64,000 bases of DNA from Cololabis saira. Lineage: Eukaryota > Chordata > Actinopteri > Beloniformes > Belonidae. The notes beneath the pieces are model-generated. The model saw nothing but the letters and a program-made list of their open reading frames with translations, was not told the origin of the DNA and did not search any database. Positions 10,601 through 23,275 of the stretch are shown here, piece by piece. The position numbers and the translations under genes are program-made. Position 1 is the first letter of the stretch, and each line of letters starts with the position of its first letter. The DNA lies in assembly GCF_033807715.1 (NCBI RefSeq), contig NC_084587.1:20941017-21005016 (forward strand), in the 5' to 3' direction.

Positions 10601-13292
10601 GTGTTAGAGAGACAGCTGTCAGCAGGGTTTCCGGAGTAGCACTTTTTTTTTTCTTTCTGCCAGAGCAAGGGCCTGAGGGATCGAATGAGTGAATGAGGCA
10701 GCGAGCGCCTCAGTGAAACCCACTCCTGGGAGAAGGCAGGGGTTCCTGTACTCAATTTTCCCTTCACTTGGGATAAACAGGCAATTACCCATCCCTTTTT
10801 ACTATGCTATGGCCGTCCAGTGAACTTAAGCATACACTATTAGTGTGTGTCCCTGTAGGATCTGCACAGTGGCATGTGGAGGTGGTAAGTGAGTGGCGGG
10901 TTGAAGAAATGGTCTAAGGTGGTTGTTAAATGACTGTGCTCTGACAGACAAAGAGAAAAACCGAATAAAATAAAGGAAGTGAATTAAATTACAACCGACC
11001 CCGAAGAAGAATAAGCACACATTGTAAATGAAGAGATGAATTGAGCTCAACTTAATTGACTGAGTCAAATTAAATTGTTCGGAGCGCGCAGTCTCTTTCC
11101 TTCTTTTTCTCCCTCTGTCAGTGTCACAGTCTTGTCAGCAACCTTGACGTCTGGCAGTGTAACGAAGTGACAAGTGAGTTATTAGACAGAAGAAGCTGGA
11201 ATGGCGGGACGCCTCCAGGTAACAGAGAAGCAGCACATTTTTAATGATCGTTGCTGTCATCCTTTCCTCCCTAGTCAGCCCTCCACCTCCGCAACCTTTC
11301 CATCAGCCTCAGCGCTCTCTCTTTCCCTCTTTATCTCTGAGAGGAGCCGACTAGAAACCGCACGTGTCATATAGGAGACATAACAAAAAAATACATGAAA
11401 TAATTCAACAGAATAGGTCACGTCTGTACAGCAAAATGGCTTAAATGTGAAATGAGTGGACCTCAACACTGTTTTGGATGTAAAGTGTTGCAAATACTAT
11501 ACAACACACTACATAACACTGCATATTTTCCCACTGTATGTAGCACCAGTTAAGTAAGAGAAGATCTCTTTGTATAGTAACACACAGCATTGCTAATACA
11601 CTGATAAACGAGTCAAACTGATGAACAAGGTCTACTTTTTTGTCTTTTTTACAAAACAAATAATCTTTTACCGGACAAAACATCTCCATGAAGATACATC
11701 ACCCACTAATAAATACCCCGTCCCTTGGCTACTTTGTCCAATTACTTGAAATATTTGTACCGTGAGACAGTCATGGACGCGTTAAAGAAAATCTCTGCAC
11801 CCAATAGATAAAAAATCGGCAACAATATATCTGAAGGTGGCGCTCAGCAATGGAAAAACCCACAGTGAAATATCACAGGTAATGTTTTAAGACTCAAGTG
11901 CATCGTATTGATCAAATGGGGCATGATTTAATAACAACGCCACACTGAAAGAGCTTTTCTTAAGCAAATAACTATATTTTTGGTCACAGTTGAAGGACTA
12001 TTTTCATCTTTTTTCCTCTTTTTTTCTATCCGTTTTCAATTCTCAGGGACAGTATTACTTATAAGGACCCCTCTTCTGAGTACAAACTCTTTTGGGATGA
12101 TGCAGACAGATTAGCCCACAGAGATACCAACCTCCTCCTCCTGTCATCTCCTTTAGTGTTCATGAAACAGCAGTTTATATTTAGTCAGACCTGGATGTGA
12201 TTTGAGGCCAAGTTATTTTGAAGCAATGTTTTGAATGCATTGTAGAGCAATGGGGTAAGATTTCGGGTTGTGAAGCTGTGATTGGAACTGAGCACGTGCA
12301 AAAAGAAACTGGCGCAGGCAGGTTGAAGGTACTGTCACTTCCCTTGTACACTGTAGCCGTCAATGACCCCGAGCAACACCCAAAATTCACCATTGCAAAA
12401 GTCCTTATTGTAATAATATTACACGTCCCCTTGTATAGATGCAAAGTGCAAAAACTGAATTGGTATACGAAAGCTCAAAAACATAACAGACAAAAAAAAA
12501 AAAATATAGAAGTACAGAGAATGATATCAGTGTAGGAGCCTAAAAAAGCATGCCGGCAAACTCTGAATATCTAACAAGCAGTTAAAACAAGTCATGTGAT
12601 ATTCTTTTTTCCCCCCAGGACTCGGTTTAAACTTGTCTTTGAAGCTAACGTAAAGGAGTCAAGCTATAAAGATGCTACCTCTTTCTTGCCTATAGCTGGA
12701 AGAAGTGTTCTGGGCTGTAACATAAAGCCATAAAGAGAGAAAAAAGAAGCAAACAACCATCAACACAACTCTTACACCAAAAGCCTCTTGGGACATTATT
12801 TACAAATGGAGCTGTCATGCTTTTGTACGGGGTTCATTTAAAAGCTATCATTACACAAATACAACGAGAAGATTTTCTTTTTTCAATACTATTGTTTCTG
12901 CAGGCAAAATCACAAATAAAAGTCTGAATGGATTCTTTGGAGATGAACATAAACACAAAAGTTGGGAGAAAGTAGTAAAAGAAAGGATGGCGGAGGGGAG
13001 GGAGGCTCATGAGGAAAAAAAAACATACTCCATGCCTATGAACGTCATCCTATTCTTCCAAAAAAAACAGAGAAGTCAAAGGACATAATTATAAACTATA
13101 TTTAGAGTCAACTCATTTTATAGATGGACATGTATATTGTCTTGCAATGACTTAAAAAGAACGGGCAGGAGGCATACAGGCAATAGGTTGTATTTGATAG
13201 TCCTGCGCCAGGGTTAATTTAAGGAGGAATACGGATAAGGAATGAAAGGCGGAAGGGGCAGTCTGATAGGAGGGTGGAGTACAAGTCAATTT
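7650..13292 (-). other. bnc2: Presumed long 3' UTR and 3' flank of bnc2
   Basis: There is no coding sequence in this 5.6 kb directly after the bnc2 stop codon. It is AT-rich with several A/T homopolymers (for example 8085-8098 and 12491-12503) and no transposon with clear ends, in sharp contrast to 1-6.8 kb. Mammalian BNC2 transcripts have 3' UTRs several kilobases long, so a long UTR is plausible. The UTR could equally stop at a proximal ATTAAA such as 11927-11932, which would leave the rest as flanking DNA. RNA-seq coverage would decide. Confidence 0.4.
7670..7675 (-). terminator. bnc2: Candidate distal bnc2 poly(A) signal (ATTAAA)
   Basis: On the minus strand this reads ATTAAA. The DNA 15-40 bases downstream on that strand is GT-rich (tgttgttagtg), as expected around a cleavage site. 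Other ATTAAA hexamers on the minus strand (for example at 11240-11245 and 11927-11932) could serve as earlier sites, so this is only one candidate. Confidence 0.3.
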
Positions 13293-14109
13293 CTAGTCTA
13301 TTATTGTAGAGAAGGGCATGTTTTTATGGAGGTTTGGGTTCTGGGAGTGTCGGTTACGGCTGCGCACAGAGCTGAACACCATGTTGCAACCAGGGATTTT
13401 GCACTTGTGCATCTCACGCAGGTGCACAGTCTTGTAGTGCACACGCAGGGTCCCTTTGTTGCTGTACATTTTGTGGCAGATGTTACAAAGGATCCCAGTG
13501 CTGCTGCCAATACTGGCCCCCATGGATGAAAGGAGAAATGGCGAGGAGGAAGGGTCCAACTCCTCACCTTGTCCTTCTTTTACTTCTCCAGTTTCATCCG
13601 GATGTTCTTCGTCAGCCCGCCCCCTGGTACGTTGGGAGTAGTCCTCTCCCTCGCTGTTGCCCTCCTCCACATCCTCTTCTCCCTCCTCCTCCAGGTCATC
13701 CAATAGGATGCCTTCATCGCTGCCGTCTTCTGACTCGTGTGAGGAGTGGACGCTGCTGCTGGATTGAACACTGGATGTGGTACTCAGGTCCAACACCATG
13801 TAGTCGTCTGGCTGACCCTGGAAGAGGCCGTTGGTCTGGTGGTTTTTCAGGTCTTGGTTGAAAAAATGGTGGGGATGCTCATTGCTCATGGGGGAATGGC
13901 TATTGTGGTTCAGACCAGGGAGCCCGAAGCCGGCACCTCCAAAGCTCATCCTGGCCAAAGGGTCCAAGCCCATGTGATGCCCAGCGTAGATCTTGGCCAG
14001 TAACTCGGCTCGCAGGTCCTTGGGCAGTGGCGTGAGTCGGGGGTCGAGGACAATGTCGTCCAGCTCTTTGGTCAGCAGTTTGCGGTGCAGGTTGATGTTG
14101 GAGCTGTGC
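13293..14109 (-). CDS. bnc2: Basonuclin 2, terminal coding exon (third zinc-finger pair and stop)
   Basis: The acceptor is acattag|GCACAGC. The first base completes an Arg codon begun in the previous exon, restoring R-H-S-S-N-I-N-L-H, the end of the second zinc-finger pair. Then come [19 protein letters not shown], a Gly/His/Asn-rich linker, the family motif [12 protein letters not shown] with a Ser run (about 13775-13812), an acidic Glu/Asp stretch (about 13640-13720), and the third C2H2 pair. That pair begins [18 protein letters not shown] (about 13440-13496) and its second finger is [19 protein letters not shown]. The exon ends in a conserved SQNPNLHKN tail and TAG at 13293-13295. It gives 271 residues plus the split Arg. 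The LDLSTTSS and finger spacing match basonuclins; the surrounding sequence fits BNC2 better than BNC1. Confidence 0.95.
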
Positions 14110-14389
14110 CTAATGTAGAGACACAGTCAAAGTGGTAAATTAGAACACTGACAATGTATATAAAATATAGATGACATTTCAGATATAAACACCCATGTTA
14201 AAATATGCTATTGTCATGTTGTCCTAGTCATGAGTTCCAGAACTACGAGGTATGTAATTATTTTTACGACAAATCCAGGTACAAAAGCACTCGCGCAGAG
14301 AGAAATCCACCAAACAGCTCTCCCAGAGAAAGTACACTAACGTAGCAAAGAGACGGAGCATCCTGCCAGTGTTTACCACTGTCAGCATG

Positions 14390-14620
14390 TCTGCACTGCA
14401 CAGCCCTCAAATCCAATAGACTCTGACTCAATTAAATACTCCACCATATTGAATAGGAGTTTATCAATTGATTTGAGCTGTGGTAATGTGATAATCGAGG
14501 GGAACTGGATAGCATATTAGCACAAGCCCCTGACAGCATTTTCACATTCATTCTCTATTGGAGGTGGCTTAATCGAGCACCTCAATGAACACGTCTTTAT
14601 GTAGCCTGGTATTTAATCAA
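14390..14620. promoter_or_regulatory. Candidate intronic conserved element
   Basis: The stretch is non-repetitive, with motifs ACTCAATTAAATA, TTATCAATTGATTTGAGC, GTGATAATCGAGG and GGCTTAATCGAGC. It contains two near-copies of TAATCGAG about 75 bases apart and homeodomain and GATA-like cores. It lies 0.3 kb inside the last bnc2 intron. Conservation is inferred from composition only. Confidence 0.3.
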
Positions 14621-16804
14621 GATGGGCATTTTTTTCTCAAACACAAGGCAAACTGTATCACGCAACGTGCGACAACTGATGAAGGAAACTCCATGAAGAA
14701 TGCCATGCTTAAGCCAGGTTACATTTAGTCAGCATAAAAAGCCATGCTAAAAGGTGTAAGGTGAAATGGGCTTGAAAATCAAATCAATTACGTTGATACT
14801 CCAATTTCACAGTTGCTAAGTAGGGCTTTTAAAAAAAGGAGGCAGGTATGGTACACATGTCACGATAATACAGCATACCACGTAAAATAAACTAAAGTAA
14901 CCAATCACCAGTGTCAAGTATGACAAACACAAGGCCTAATCCTCTCATTTACACACAGCACTTTGGAATAATGTGCAAACACCAAGTGCCTGTGATGTGA
15001 AGGGTTTCCATGCAGGGAGGTCACATGTGTGTAAGCAAACCAACGGAAAAAAAAGAAAGAATAAGGTTGCCCTTAGCAGGACAGGGGGAAATGGAGTCAC
15101 AATGGATAGTAGAGCTTACCAGCAGTGGCAGGGTTGATGTAGTCAAAAAGGGTCCCTTTCCTTTAATTATTTACTTCCCTATCCGACATTGTCCTGCAAG
15201 AGGTAAAAATACATTCATTTGAGGGACCCTTTTCTGTGAACCAAGCAACCAGGAACCCGTCCACTCGAGCATCGTCAGCATTGTGGAAAGGGAGCGTGGC
15301 AAATTGATTGGTAATGGCTGTCGCTGCATGTGTACGTTTGCACTCGCTTATGTCCGTATGGTCGTGTGGGAAAAAAAGAAGATATATTTCTTCTATATAG
15401 TGAGACTACGTTCAAAAAAGACTGTATAGGCCCTTTGTTCTTCTTCAGCCTTTGAAAGTGCAGTTGCAACCATATGGTGTTAACTTATGGATAAAAGATG
15501 GGAGTCATGATTCACTGTCTGTGGCGCAGCATCACTGAATGTCAAATACATGTGTGGATAGATGACTGTGAAAATCAAGAGCGTTTCTGAACAGTCTGGA
15601 ACAAGTTCCAGTCAGTAAATAGAAAAAATGGGCACCGTGTCCGCAAAAAAACATCGGTCAGAGATTTAAAGAGGGGCCACAGATCGGCTTAGTGACGGCT
15701 GACGTTTGGGATGCTGTTGATGATGCTCAGGTAGGCAGGTCCATCTCAACATGCCTCCAAATCTAAAACAACACCTTCTCACTGCTAATAAGCTCTAAAT
15801 TAACCATGGCTATCTAGTAAAGTCAAACATGCTAAATATCATGCAGTAAGTAGTCTGTAAAAGTCAGAAAAGTTACAATAGCCATTTCAGACACACAACA
15901 ATGCTTGAAAGTTACTGAATTTAAATGAAAAATATTCATAATTATCAGCAGAACCTTTTGTAATCAGTCATACAGAAATATGCAAACGAAAGAAAATTAA
16001 TAAAAAGTAACTTTACAGAATGTACTTTTTTTTCCAGCCATTTAAAAATCATTTATTAAAAGAGTTGAAGATGAGGAAGAGAGCCCAGTTTATGATCATA
16101 ATAATCAGCAGTCTCATTCAACTGTGTTGGTGGTATGTCCTTGATCTTTACAGTCAAAGTAAATCCACTGCATCCAAACACAGAGGACATCATGCCCTCA
16201 TCCCCTCATTTATCTGATTTAGACTTTCTGCCCCGTTTCCCGTTCCTCCACCTCCATCACTCCTCTTCAGTATGCTCCATCTTCTCACCCACCAATACCC
16301 CTCCTTCTCTCCTAGTACCTCCCTGCTGGCCAGTAATGTGGCTGGCAAACCAATTTGACAGTCTCATCTTCGTCCAAAAGATGGGGGAGGCCTCCAGAGA
16401 GCCCATTTTTGACTGTGCAGAGGAGGCAGATCGAGAGTGTGCCAGTCCCAATCGGCGTTAATCATCTTTAAAGTTCATCTGATGGCCCTTGCCCTTGCTT
16501 TTGTGTCAGCGCGAATGTCTGTGTGTATATATATCTACATGTGTGTATGTCATCTAAATGACTCATAATGTGTAAATGAGATGGAGGGCTAAGCAGTACC
16601 AAACTGACACCGGTGGTTCTTTGTGTTTCCTGTCATTTGGGGTGTGTTATGAGGTTTTTTGGTGCGAGTGGGAGGACAGGGATTTTAGTAACATTTATCA
16701 CTCTGTTACTGTTATATCTTCCTGGTATTTCTTTTCAGCCTCTTCGAAGGCATAAGCTACAAATGATTTAACGATCCTTAAGGAAATGAATGAAAAAGAA
16801 TTGA

Positions 16805-16828
16805 ATATGCATTTAAATATGCATTAAA
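16805..16828. promoter_or_regulatory. Paired octamer-like sites
   Basis: ATATGCATTTAA is followed immediately by ATATGCATTAAA, giving two POU/octamer-like ATGCAT cores spaced one helical turn apart. Function is unknown. Confidence 0.25.
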
Positions 16829-19800
16829 AACAAAACATAATTTAAAATTACTTGCAGTTTTTATAACTACAATTCTTCAGACGATATTGTGTGAGCATTG
16901 GTGTCAATATATTTTTCATCTCAGAGTAAAATTTTTTCTTTTATTCTCCTTAAAATGAATCGCAATTAAGCTGTCAGTGATAAGCCAAGAGGGTGTAATA
17001 ATTTCAAGTTTTTGTCTTTTATTCTGCAGGGGTTGAGTGTTTTCTCGGTAACATATTCTCTCTATGAGCAGTATGCTCTTTGTTTATAAGAGACAAACAC
17101 AGAGCTGATTGTGCAGCAGAGGGGCTGTACCCACATGCTGTGAGGGGAACGAGGGAAAAGGAGGAAGTCGGAGAGAGGACAGAGAGGCGAGGAAAGAGAC
17201 TCTCCAACATAATTAACCTTCTCTCTCTCCATTTGCAGTAGTCCTGTGCAGGGACCACAAACTGTGCACGGCTGCACTGTGGGAATTTGCTTAAAGGGGG
17301 AGGACACCTGCTTACAGCAGTAACATAGAAGGAGGAAGTTAAAACGCTGGAGTGAAAGTTAAAGAGCATGGGATAGCTTGATAGGAATAAGAACAGTAAG
17401 GAAAGTCTCGTTACTAGTTTAAAAATGGGGATAAATAAGACTAATACGAGTGATGATTACTGATAAGTGTCTCAACAGTCCTCCACGCAGCTTCTTCATC
17501 ACTTATGTCGACACCACTCACTCTCCAAAATAAATTTGCAATAATTTACCTCCGTGCAGCAGGCAGCCGGGAGGCTGACGGAAGACGCCCCGCTGTACTG
17601 CCAAACCACGCACACACTTAAATGTCTCTCTGTTTTACACTCAGAAATATCCAGAATGCTTGCTTGCTCAAGCGCACTTAAAATAATCATTTTCTGTCTG
17701 AGCGCGTAAATGCTGTATACATGTACATTGTTTAGTTTTTCTTTTACATGCATGAAATTTACAGTTTATTCAACAGTGCAGAGATTTATATTAAACACTA
17801 CAGATGTCTCTGGGTAATACGTGTACGATATGGCCTGATCTGACTATGCTGCTGGTGGTTTTCCACTGTAAATGAAGTGACCCCTCCTCTGATTTCTTCT
17901 TTACTTTGACGCAAAAGCTTTTGATGGTGCCTGATGGTGCGTTTAAATGCCTGTGGCTTTTCAATCACTCAATGGACTAATCAGATGTGAAGATGATTTT
18001 TCTGGTGCAGAGCTGGTTTATTATAAGTCAACTGTGAAAACAAAACACTGATATGCACCTCTTATTTTTATTTTTAAATATGTCTTAAAGATTACTGCTA
18101 TGAGTTAAATGCTGTATTTGGGCTTTATCTTGTTTACTGTAAATACCTGCTTATTAAGTGTTACTGCCAGCACAGTCTATAAACAAATCTAATCAGAGGA
18201 AAATATGTAGTTTAACTTATCAAATTTACAAGCAGTAAAAATTCAAGCGTTATTTTGTGCATATAATTTTGTACATCCAGTTTCTTAATCTTATCAGAGC
18301 AAACACTGATGAAAACAACTAAATTATGTTCTCATTTTATTGCTTCCATTACACTCAAATACACATTATGTCATTAAAGAATTATCCAGGGACACATTTG
18401 ATGAGCGCACAGCTTGTGTACTGACTCATCTTAAAGCCCCAGGAATCTCTGGCTATGCAGAACTCCACTTTGTGTTGTTTTGTTCCCAGTTTGAACCCAT
18501 GGCAGAGTAATATGTCCCATATGCTGCAAGAAAATGTATAGAGACAACAGTGTGGGCTTGTCTCATCCACCTAAAGCTAGGCTTTACTGGCTCAAAGATG
18601 TGTAATACTCATAGACGTTTAGCTCTTCTTGCCAAAAAAAAGTTATCTCTGTCTCTCATATCCCCCACAATGCTGTGTTTGAGTGGCATTTATATGCTGG
18701 TGTTTTTCATCAGCGGGCTTCATAAAATGTCACATGTCCAAGCTGAAAAGGCATTATGACCTTTTAATGCGCTTGCCTTTGCTTGTGTGCAGCAACTCAT
18801 TCATGGTATTTCTGAAAATGCATCTTCCTGACACCAAGTTTTTGTCTTTCTTACGAACTGATCATTATTTGTTTTACTCAGGTAATTTAGCATTTCGACC
18901 CAATAAGAGTTGATGTCAGCTTGTTCCACTATGACGAGATTTAACCAAGTAACTGGCAAAAGAAATCACAACTGTTGTAGGAATTTCACCTCTGATCCTA
19001 GGAATCTATCTCAAGGCCAACAAAAAGTTTGAAAAATAACTTCACGCTTTACTATGCAAACTCCTTCGAGGATGTTCTTTTTAACTTGTGGAATTGCTGT
19101 TCCCTAAATTTCTTGATAAATCATCCAAAGAGTCCACTATGAAGCTCTGTTATACATTTGGTCCTCTATCAAGCACACATACGTTTTCATGAGTGCATAT
19201 GTGAGTATGAGAAAGTCCGCGTACGTGTATGTGCATGCACATGCTGCACAGCAGACTAGTCTCGCCTGAGGCATTTACTGTTCCGAAAGCCTAGATGGGA
19301 GCTAACACGCTCACAGGTGCCAGGAAACCACAGTGAGCCAGAGGATGCTGTCACACTTCTTTCGGAAAAGCTTTGTTAGGCGAGCAGTAGGGTTTCACAT
19401 TTACGGACGCTAACTTTTCTTCTGTTCTGCACCCCCATTACTCTCTTGCATCCACAGTAATACAGTCTCAGAATTACCGGCTCCATTTACATGCTGCTAA
19501 TGAAAAGCACTGGCAGGAACAGATGTCTCAAAAAACAGCAAATGTAACAAAAGGGTTGGAGCAGAAGAAGAGGAGCAAGCTTATGTGGAGGGATGTCGAA
19601 TTGGTAGAGAAGAAGTAGAGATGATGTACGAGACAAAGCAAGAAGAAAAAAAAAGATAAATCTCCCTCCTAACCAGTAGAAATGTGCTTTCTTTTTTAAC
19701 TTTCCCACCGCTGCCTCACTTAAAGGGTCACTTTGTTGTGGACAGAATTTTTCTTTTTCATTCAAATTTCCATTAAAGAGCAGTACAACTATGACCTAAC

Positions 19801-20525
19801 AGTAGACTGGGTTCGTTCTGCTCATCTCAACAGTATAAACATATACAATCAAGTTAACTGTACACAAACAACACATTTTAACCATTTTGGGAGCCGGTAA
19901 TCACTCCGGGCATTGGTGATGTTCATGTGTCATCAACCTGCTGCCAGTGTTGCTTCCAGCTTACATATTCTGCAGACTGAGTATGTGGATCTGACATGTG
20001 CTAACAAGCCCAGGTGAATATGGCTAGTTTCACCTCTTGATGCGCTAATAAATGCAGCGGCTTGACAAACTGCTGTCGATGTTAATGTATGCGCCTTCAT
20101 CTCCCTGTGACAAGGTGAGCGCAGGTAAACAACACACTGCAGCTGGAGGGCTGATGTATAGAGTCAGGTGTTTTAGATGTATGTGTATGTGCTTCCCTCC
20201 ATGGCACCCTGTTCTTCTGAACTTTGACTTGACACAGAGCAGATGTCCCCGATTCACTTATTTTTAGTTTCCTATTAGCTAAAAGATGTTAAGTGATAGC
20301 CTATCGAGAACAGATGTTTGTTATAGGATATCAAATATTTGAACTTACGACTTTTAACTTAAATTAAAATTCTCATAAACTGTATTTTTAAAAGACTTTA
20401 ATAATAACTACAAGGATGTAAAGCCTTTATACACCACTATATAACAAAAACTGAATTAGACCTACCTGCAAATGTCAGAAATACATTATGATAAAACTCT
20501 CACATTTCAAAATTGAAGCACTAAC

Positions 20526-22906
20526 CTGTCTCGACTCCGCCGGGAGGGGAAAGCAGCGTTGCAGCCGGCCACAGTGCACACATGCATCTCTTTGAGGTGC
20601 ACATTCTTGTAGTGCAGTTTCATGCTATAGGAGCTCTTGAAGCTTTTCTTACACACATAGCAGATCTTGGGGTCAGGACTTGAACACGGATCTCCTTCTG
20701 GTGAATGAGAGGAAGGGAATTTTGGTGGGCTGGCACCATATCCCATAGACGAGATGAAGCTTTCATGCAGAGCAGCCATGCTTGCAGCGGCAGCAGCCGC
20801 TGCCATGCTTCCGTTGTACAGGCCATATTGGCTCATGCAGAACATGTCGTAAGTTGGATCATTGAGTTCTTCTTTAATCTTGATAGGCTGATGGTTAGGC
20901 GAGGGTGAGGAATGGCCATTTCCTTCGATTTCTTTTCTCATATGAGTTTCGTCACTACCCTCATGGTCGTGTTCCTTGTCCTGGCCTCTTTCCCCCCTGC
21001 TATGCTTATGATGTTCTTCCACATCCATGAGCTCATCTCTGTAGAACATCTTGGAATCAGAGGTTTCGGACTCATTTTCAAAGTCTCTCTCATTGTCCTG
21101 GTCCTCAGAAGTAAAGCTGTCCATGCAGCGTAGCTCAGAAGCTCCGCCTCTGCTGTCACTCCCAGTCCCTTCCCTGCATTCATCTTCACTTTGTCTCATT
21201 ATTCCTCTGAAAGCTAAGCCAGGGCTCATCTCACCCTGGGAGGGGGAATGCTGCCCACTGCCACCACTGTGGTGTCCAGTGCCACTTCCACTGTTGTTTT
21301 TGCTATTACAGTTTCCGTTCATTTTGATGTTGTTGTGAAGAAGAGTTGCCTGGTGGTGGTTATGATGGATGTTATCGTCATCATCCTCGTCTTTGTCATC
21401 ATATTCATCAGCCACATCAATCACTTCCTTCTCAATCTTAACTGGCATGCTAGACTTACGGGGTTTCTTTTTGGGTGTGGGGTCACTGCTGCAAGTGGTA
21501 AGGTCCTGACTGGCAATGGAAGCGTGTAAGCGGTGGGACAAAGAGCCTGCCTCTGACATGTGAACATTATTGTGAGAAGCAGCAGCTGCAGCAGCAAGAA
21601 TCTGCTGTTGCTGGTCCATCAGGGTGGTGCTGTTGGTGGTGGTGGGCATTATAGGGCTGGTTGGCAGTGACACTGGAGGACTAACAAGATCTGCAGGGGA
21701 CACAAGTGTTCGGTAAAATGGGGGCACTGGCTGGACCGGCTGCACTGACTTAAGTGAGGGGAACACTAGTGGGCTTTGCAGGGGGGACTGGAGCATACTG
21801 GAGTCTACTGGTGGAGTAGTGAAGCCCAGTGGTGGCCTCCCAGGGCTGGTGAGTGTATAGCCACCATTCTTACTGTTTGAGATGACAGATGTACCAGAGC
21901 TGCTGTTACCACGAATGAGGTCTTTGTCACGGTTATTGCGCAGCATGGGCATGTGCAATCGTGGATTGGGATTGGCACTGTGGCGGTTGCGGCTGCGCAG
22001 TGAGCTAAACACCATATTGCATCCCTCAATGGTGCAACGGTGTTTAATCTTCAAGTGGACTGCATTATAATGTATCTTAAGTGTGCCTTTATCGTAAAAG
22101 GTTTTCCCACAAGAGTTGCAGCAAACGCGACCCTTGCGTGAAGTGGCTCCCATGCGGCGCATACGATGCATCTTGGAGGCGAAGGAAGGGTGGGAGATGG
22201 TTTTAGAAGGTTCCTCCTTTACAAAGTGGTGGACTTGGTCACTCAGGCTGTTCGATTGCTGAGATTGATTTTGGCCCGACTGTTGGCCTGGCTGCTGCTG
22301 CTGAAGCTGTGTCTGCTGTTGCTGCTGTTGAGCCTGCTGGGTGGAAGGTGTAGGTGAGATGGGTGATGCACAGTTGTTGGGTTCCGTCTTGGGTTCAGTG
22401 CTGTTAATGGCACCCAGTACCCCACGACTGGGGCTCTGACCTGTGCGGAAGGGCGATAGGGACACTTCTGATTCACTGGTCTCTACTTGTTCTCCCTGAT
22501 TTGGCAAGCTGGGCTCCCGAAGCCGCAGGGAAGATTGCTCCATAGGGAGGCCATTAGGGGGTAAGCCAAGCATGGGGGCAGAGACTGGGTTGATGTACTG
22601 GAACGGCAGAAGGAAAGCTAAGCTGTTGGGGATATTTTCGAAATGGTGAATGCTGGATGGGCTACTATTTTCCAGATGTGTCAAGAGCCCCGGGCTGCGG
22701 GTCCTGTTATTACTTTCAATGAATGTCCTGATCCCAGAGTCTGTCTTGGAGGAGGGAACCGTAACTGCCTGACCTTCCTTCTCCTGAATGGCCATCAGCT
22801 CCACAATGGACTTGGTCTCACCAAAACGCAGAAACTGCTGCAGGGTGATGATCTCCTCTTCACGGGACATGATAGTCCAGCGGTCCAGCACCTTGCCTGC
22901 AGCATC
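20526..22906 (-). CDS. bnc2: Basonuclin 2, large central coding exon (zinc-finger pairs 1 and 2)
   Basis: The exon has 793 codons plus two bases, uninterrupted. The acceptor is ggggtatttag|GATGCTGCAGGC, giving [10 protein letters not shown]; the donor is GAGACAG|GTTAGTG. In order it shows the conserved block [20 protein letters not shown] and the motif [21 protein letters not shown] Gln-rich run follows (about 22257-22345), then the first C2H2 pair ([18 protein letters not shown] to [19 protein letters not shown], about 21950-22125). A proline-rich segment with FYRTLVSP and an Ala run (about 21566-21600) come next. The basic nuclear-localisation-like [16 protein letters not shown] is at about 21428-21478, followed by an acidic Asp run and His/Asn-rich and Gly/Ser-rich stretches. 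[14 protein letters not shown], a second Ala run (about 20775-20815) and the second finger pair complete the exon. The [14 protein letters not shown] and [14 protein letters not shown] strings point to BNC2 over BNC1. Confidence 0.96.
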
Positions 22907-23240
22907 CTAAATACCCCAAAAGAGACAAGAGAAAAGATACAAACATTTATTGATTTTGAATAATCAAGGAGAAAAAAACAGCAGGGCTTAGGCAAGTTGT
23001 TCTCATGAAATTCAGAGGTCCCTGAAGCAAAAACATTTTTCCAATCCACTGTCCCCCTCATCCAGCCATTCATCAAACTATTTTATTTTTGACTATAGAT
23101 CAGTTCTACAGATATCAAAACTAATCATATAGTGATGAAAGCGAAGTAAAATAATCCAAAAGGGGGAGGGGTTTAAACAGTATATAGCTGATAATCTGTA
23201 CACTGCGACAGCTCTTTAAAAAATGTGATCTCTTGCTGAG

Positions 23241-23275
23241 ATATATGTATATATATATATATATACATATATATA
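23241..23275. repeat. AT microsatellite
   Basis: A 35-bp alternating AT tract with one G and one C, self-complementary overall and able to extrude as a hairpin. A poly-A run lies nearby at about 23559-23577. Confidence 0.85.

Larger units (their letters stand above)
14110..20525 (-). other. bnc2: Last intron of bnc2
   Basis: This 6.4 kb intron runs from donor GTTAGT (ending at 20525) to acceptor tctctacattag (ending at 14110). It interrupts the second finger of the second zinc-finger pair, phase 2. I saw no coding exon inside and no bounded transposon. Two stretches look regulatory (14390-14620 and 16805-16828) and are listed separately. A minus-strand frame at 17019-17369 carries no recognisable domain and is treated as chance. 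Confidence 0.85.

Noticed and set aside
13242..14003. Plus-strand and alternative-frame ORFs across the terminal exon
   Set aside because: They are shadows of the bnc2 coding frame; none has independent motifs.
20507..22891. Translation start at 22891 giving a 794-residue stand-alone protein
   Set aside because: The codon there is GTG (Val) inside a spliced exon whose frame continues upstream to a good acceptor at 22907. The frame also runs past the donor at 20526 into the intron.
20526..22906. Basonuclin 1 (bnc1) as the gene's identity
   Set aside because: The finger pairs alone fit both paralogues, but the [25 protein letters not shown] and [14 protein letters not shown] strings fit BNC2. 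BNC1 also lacks the [20 protein letters not shown] downstream text seen here.
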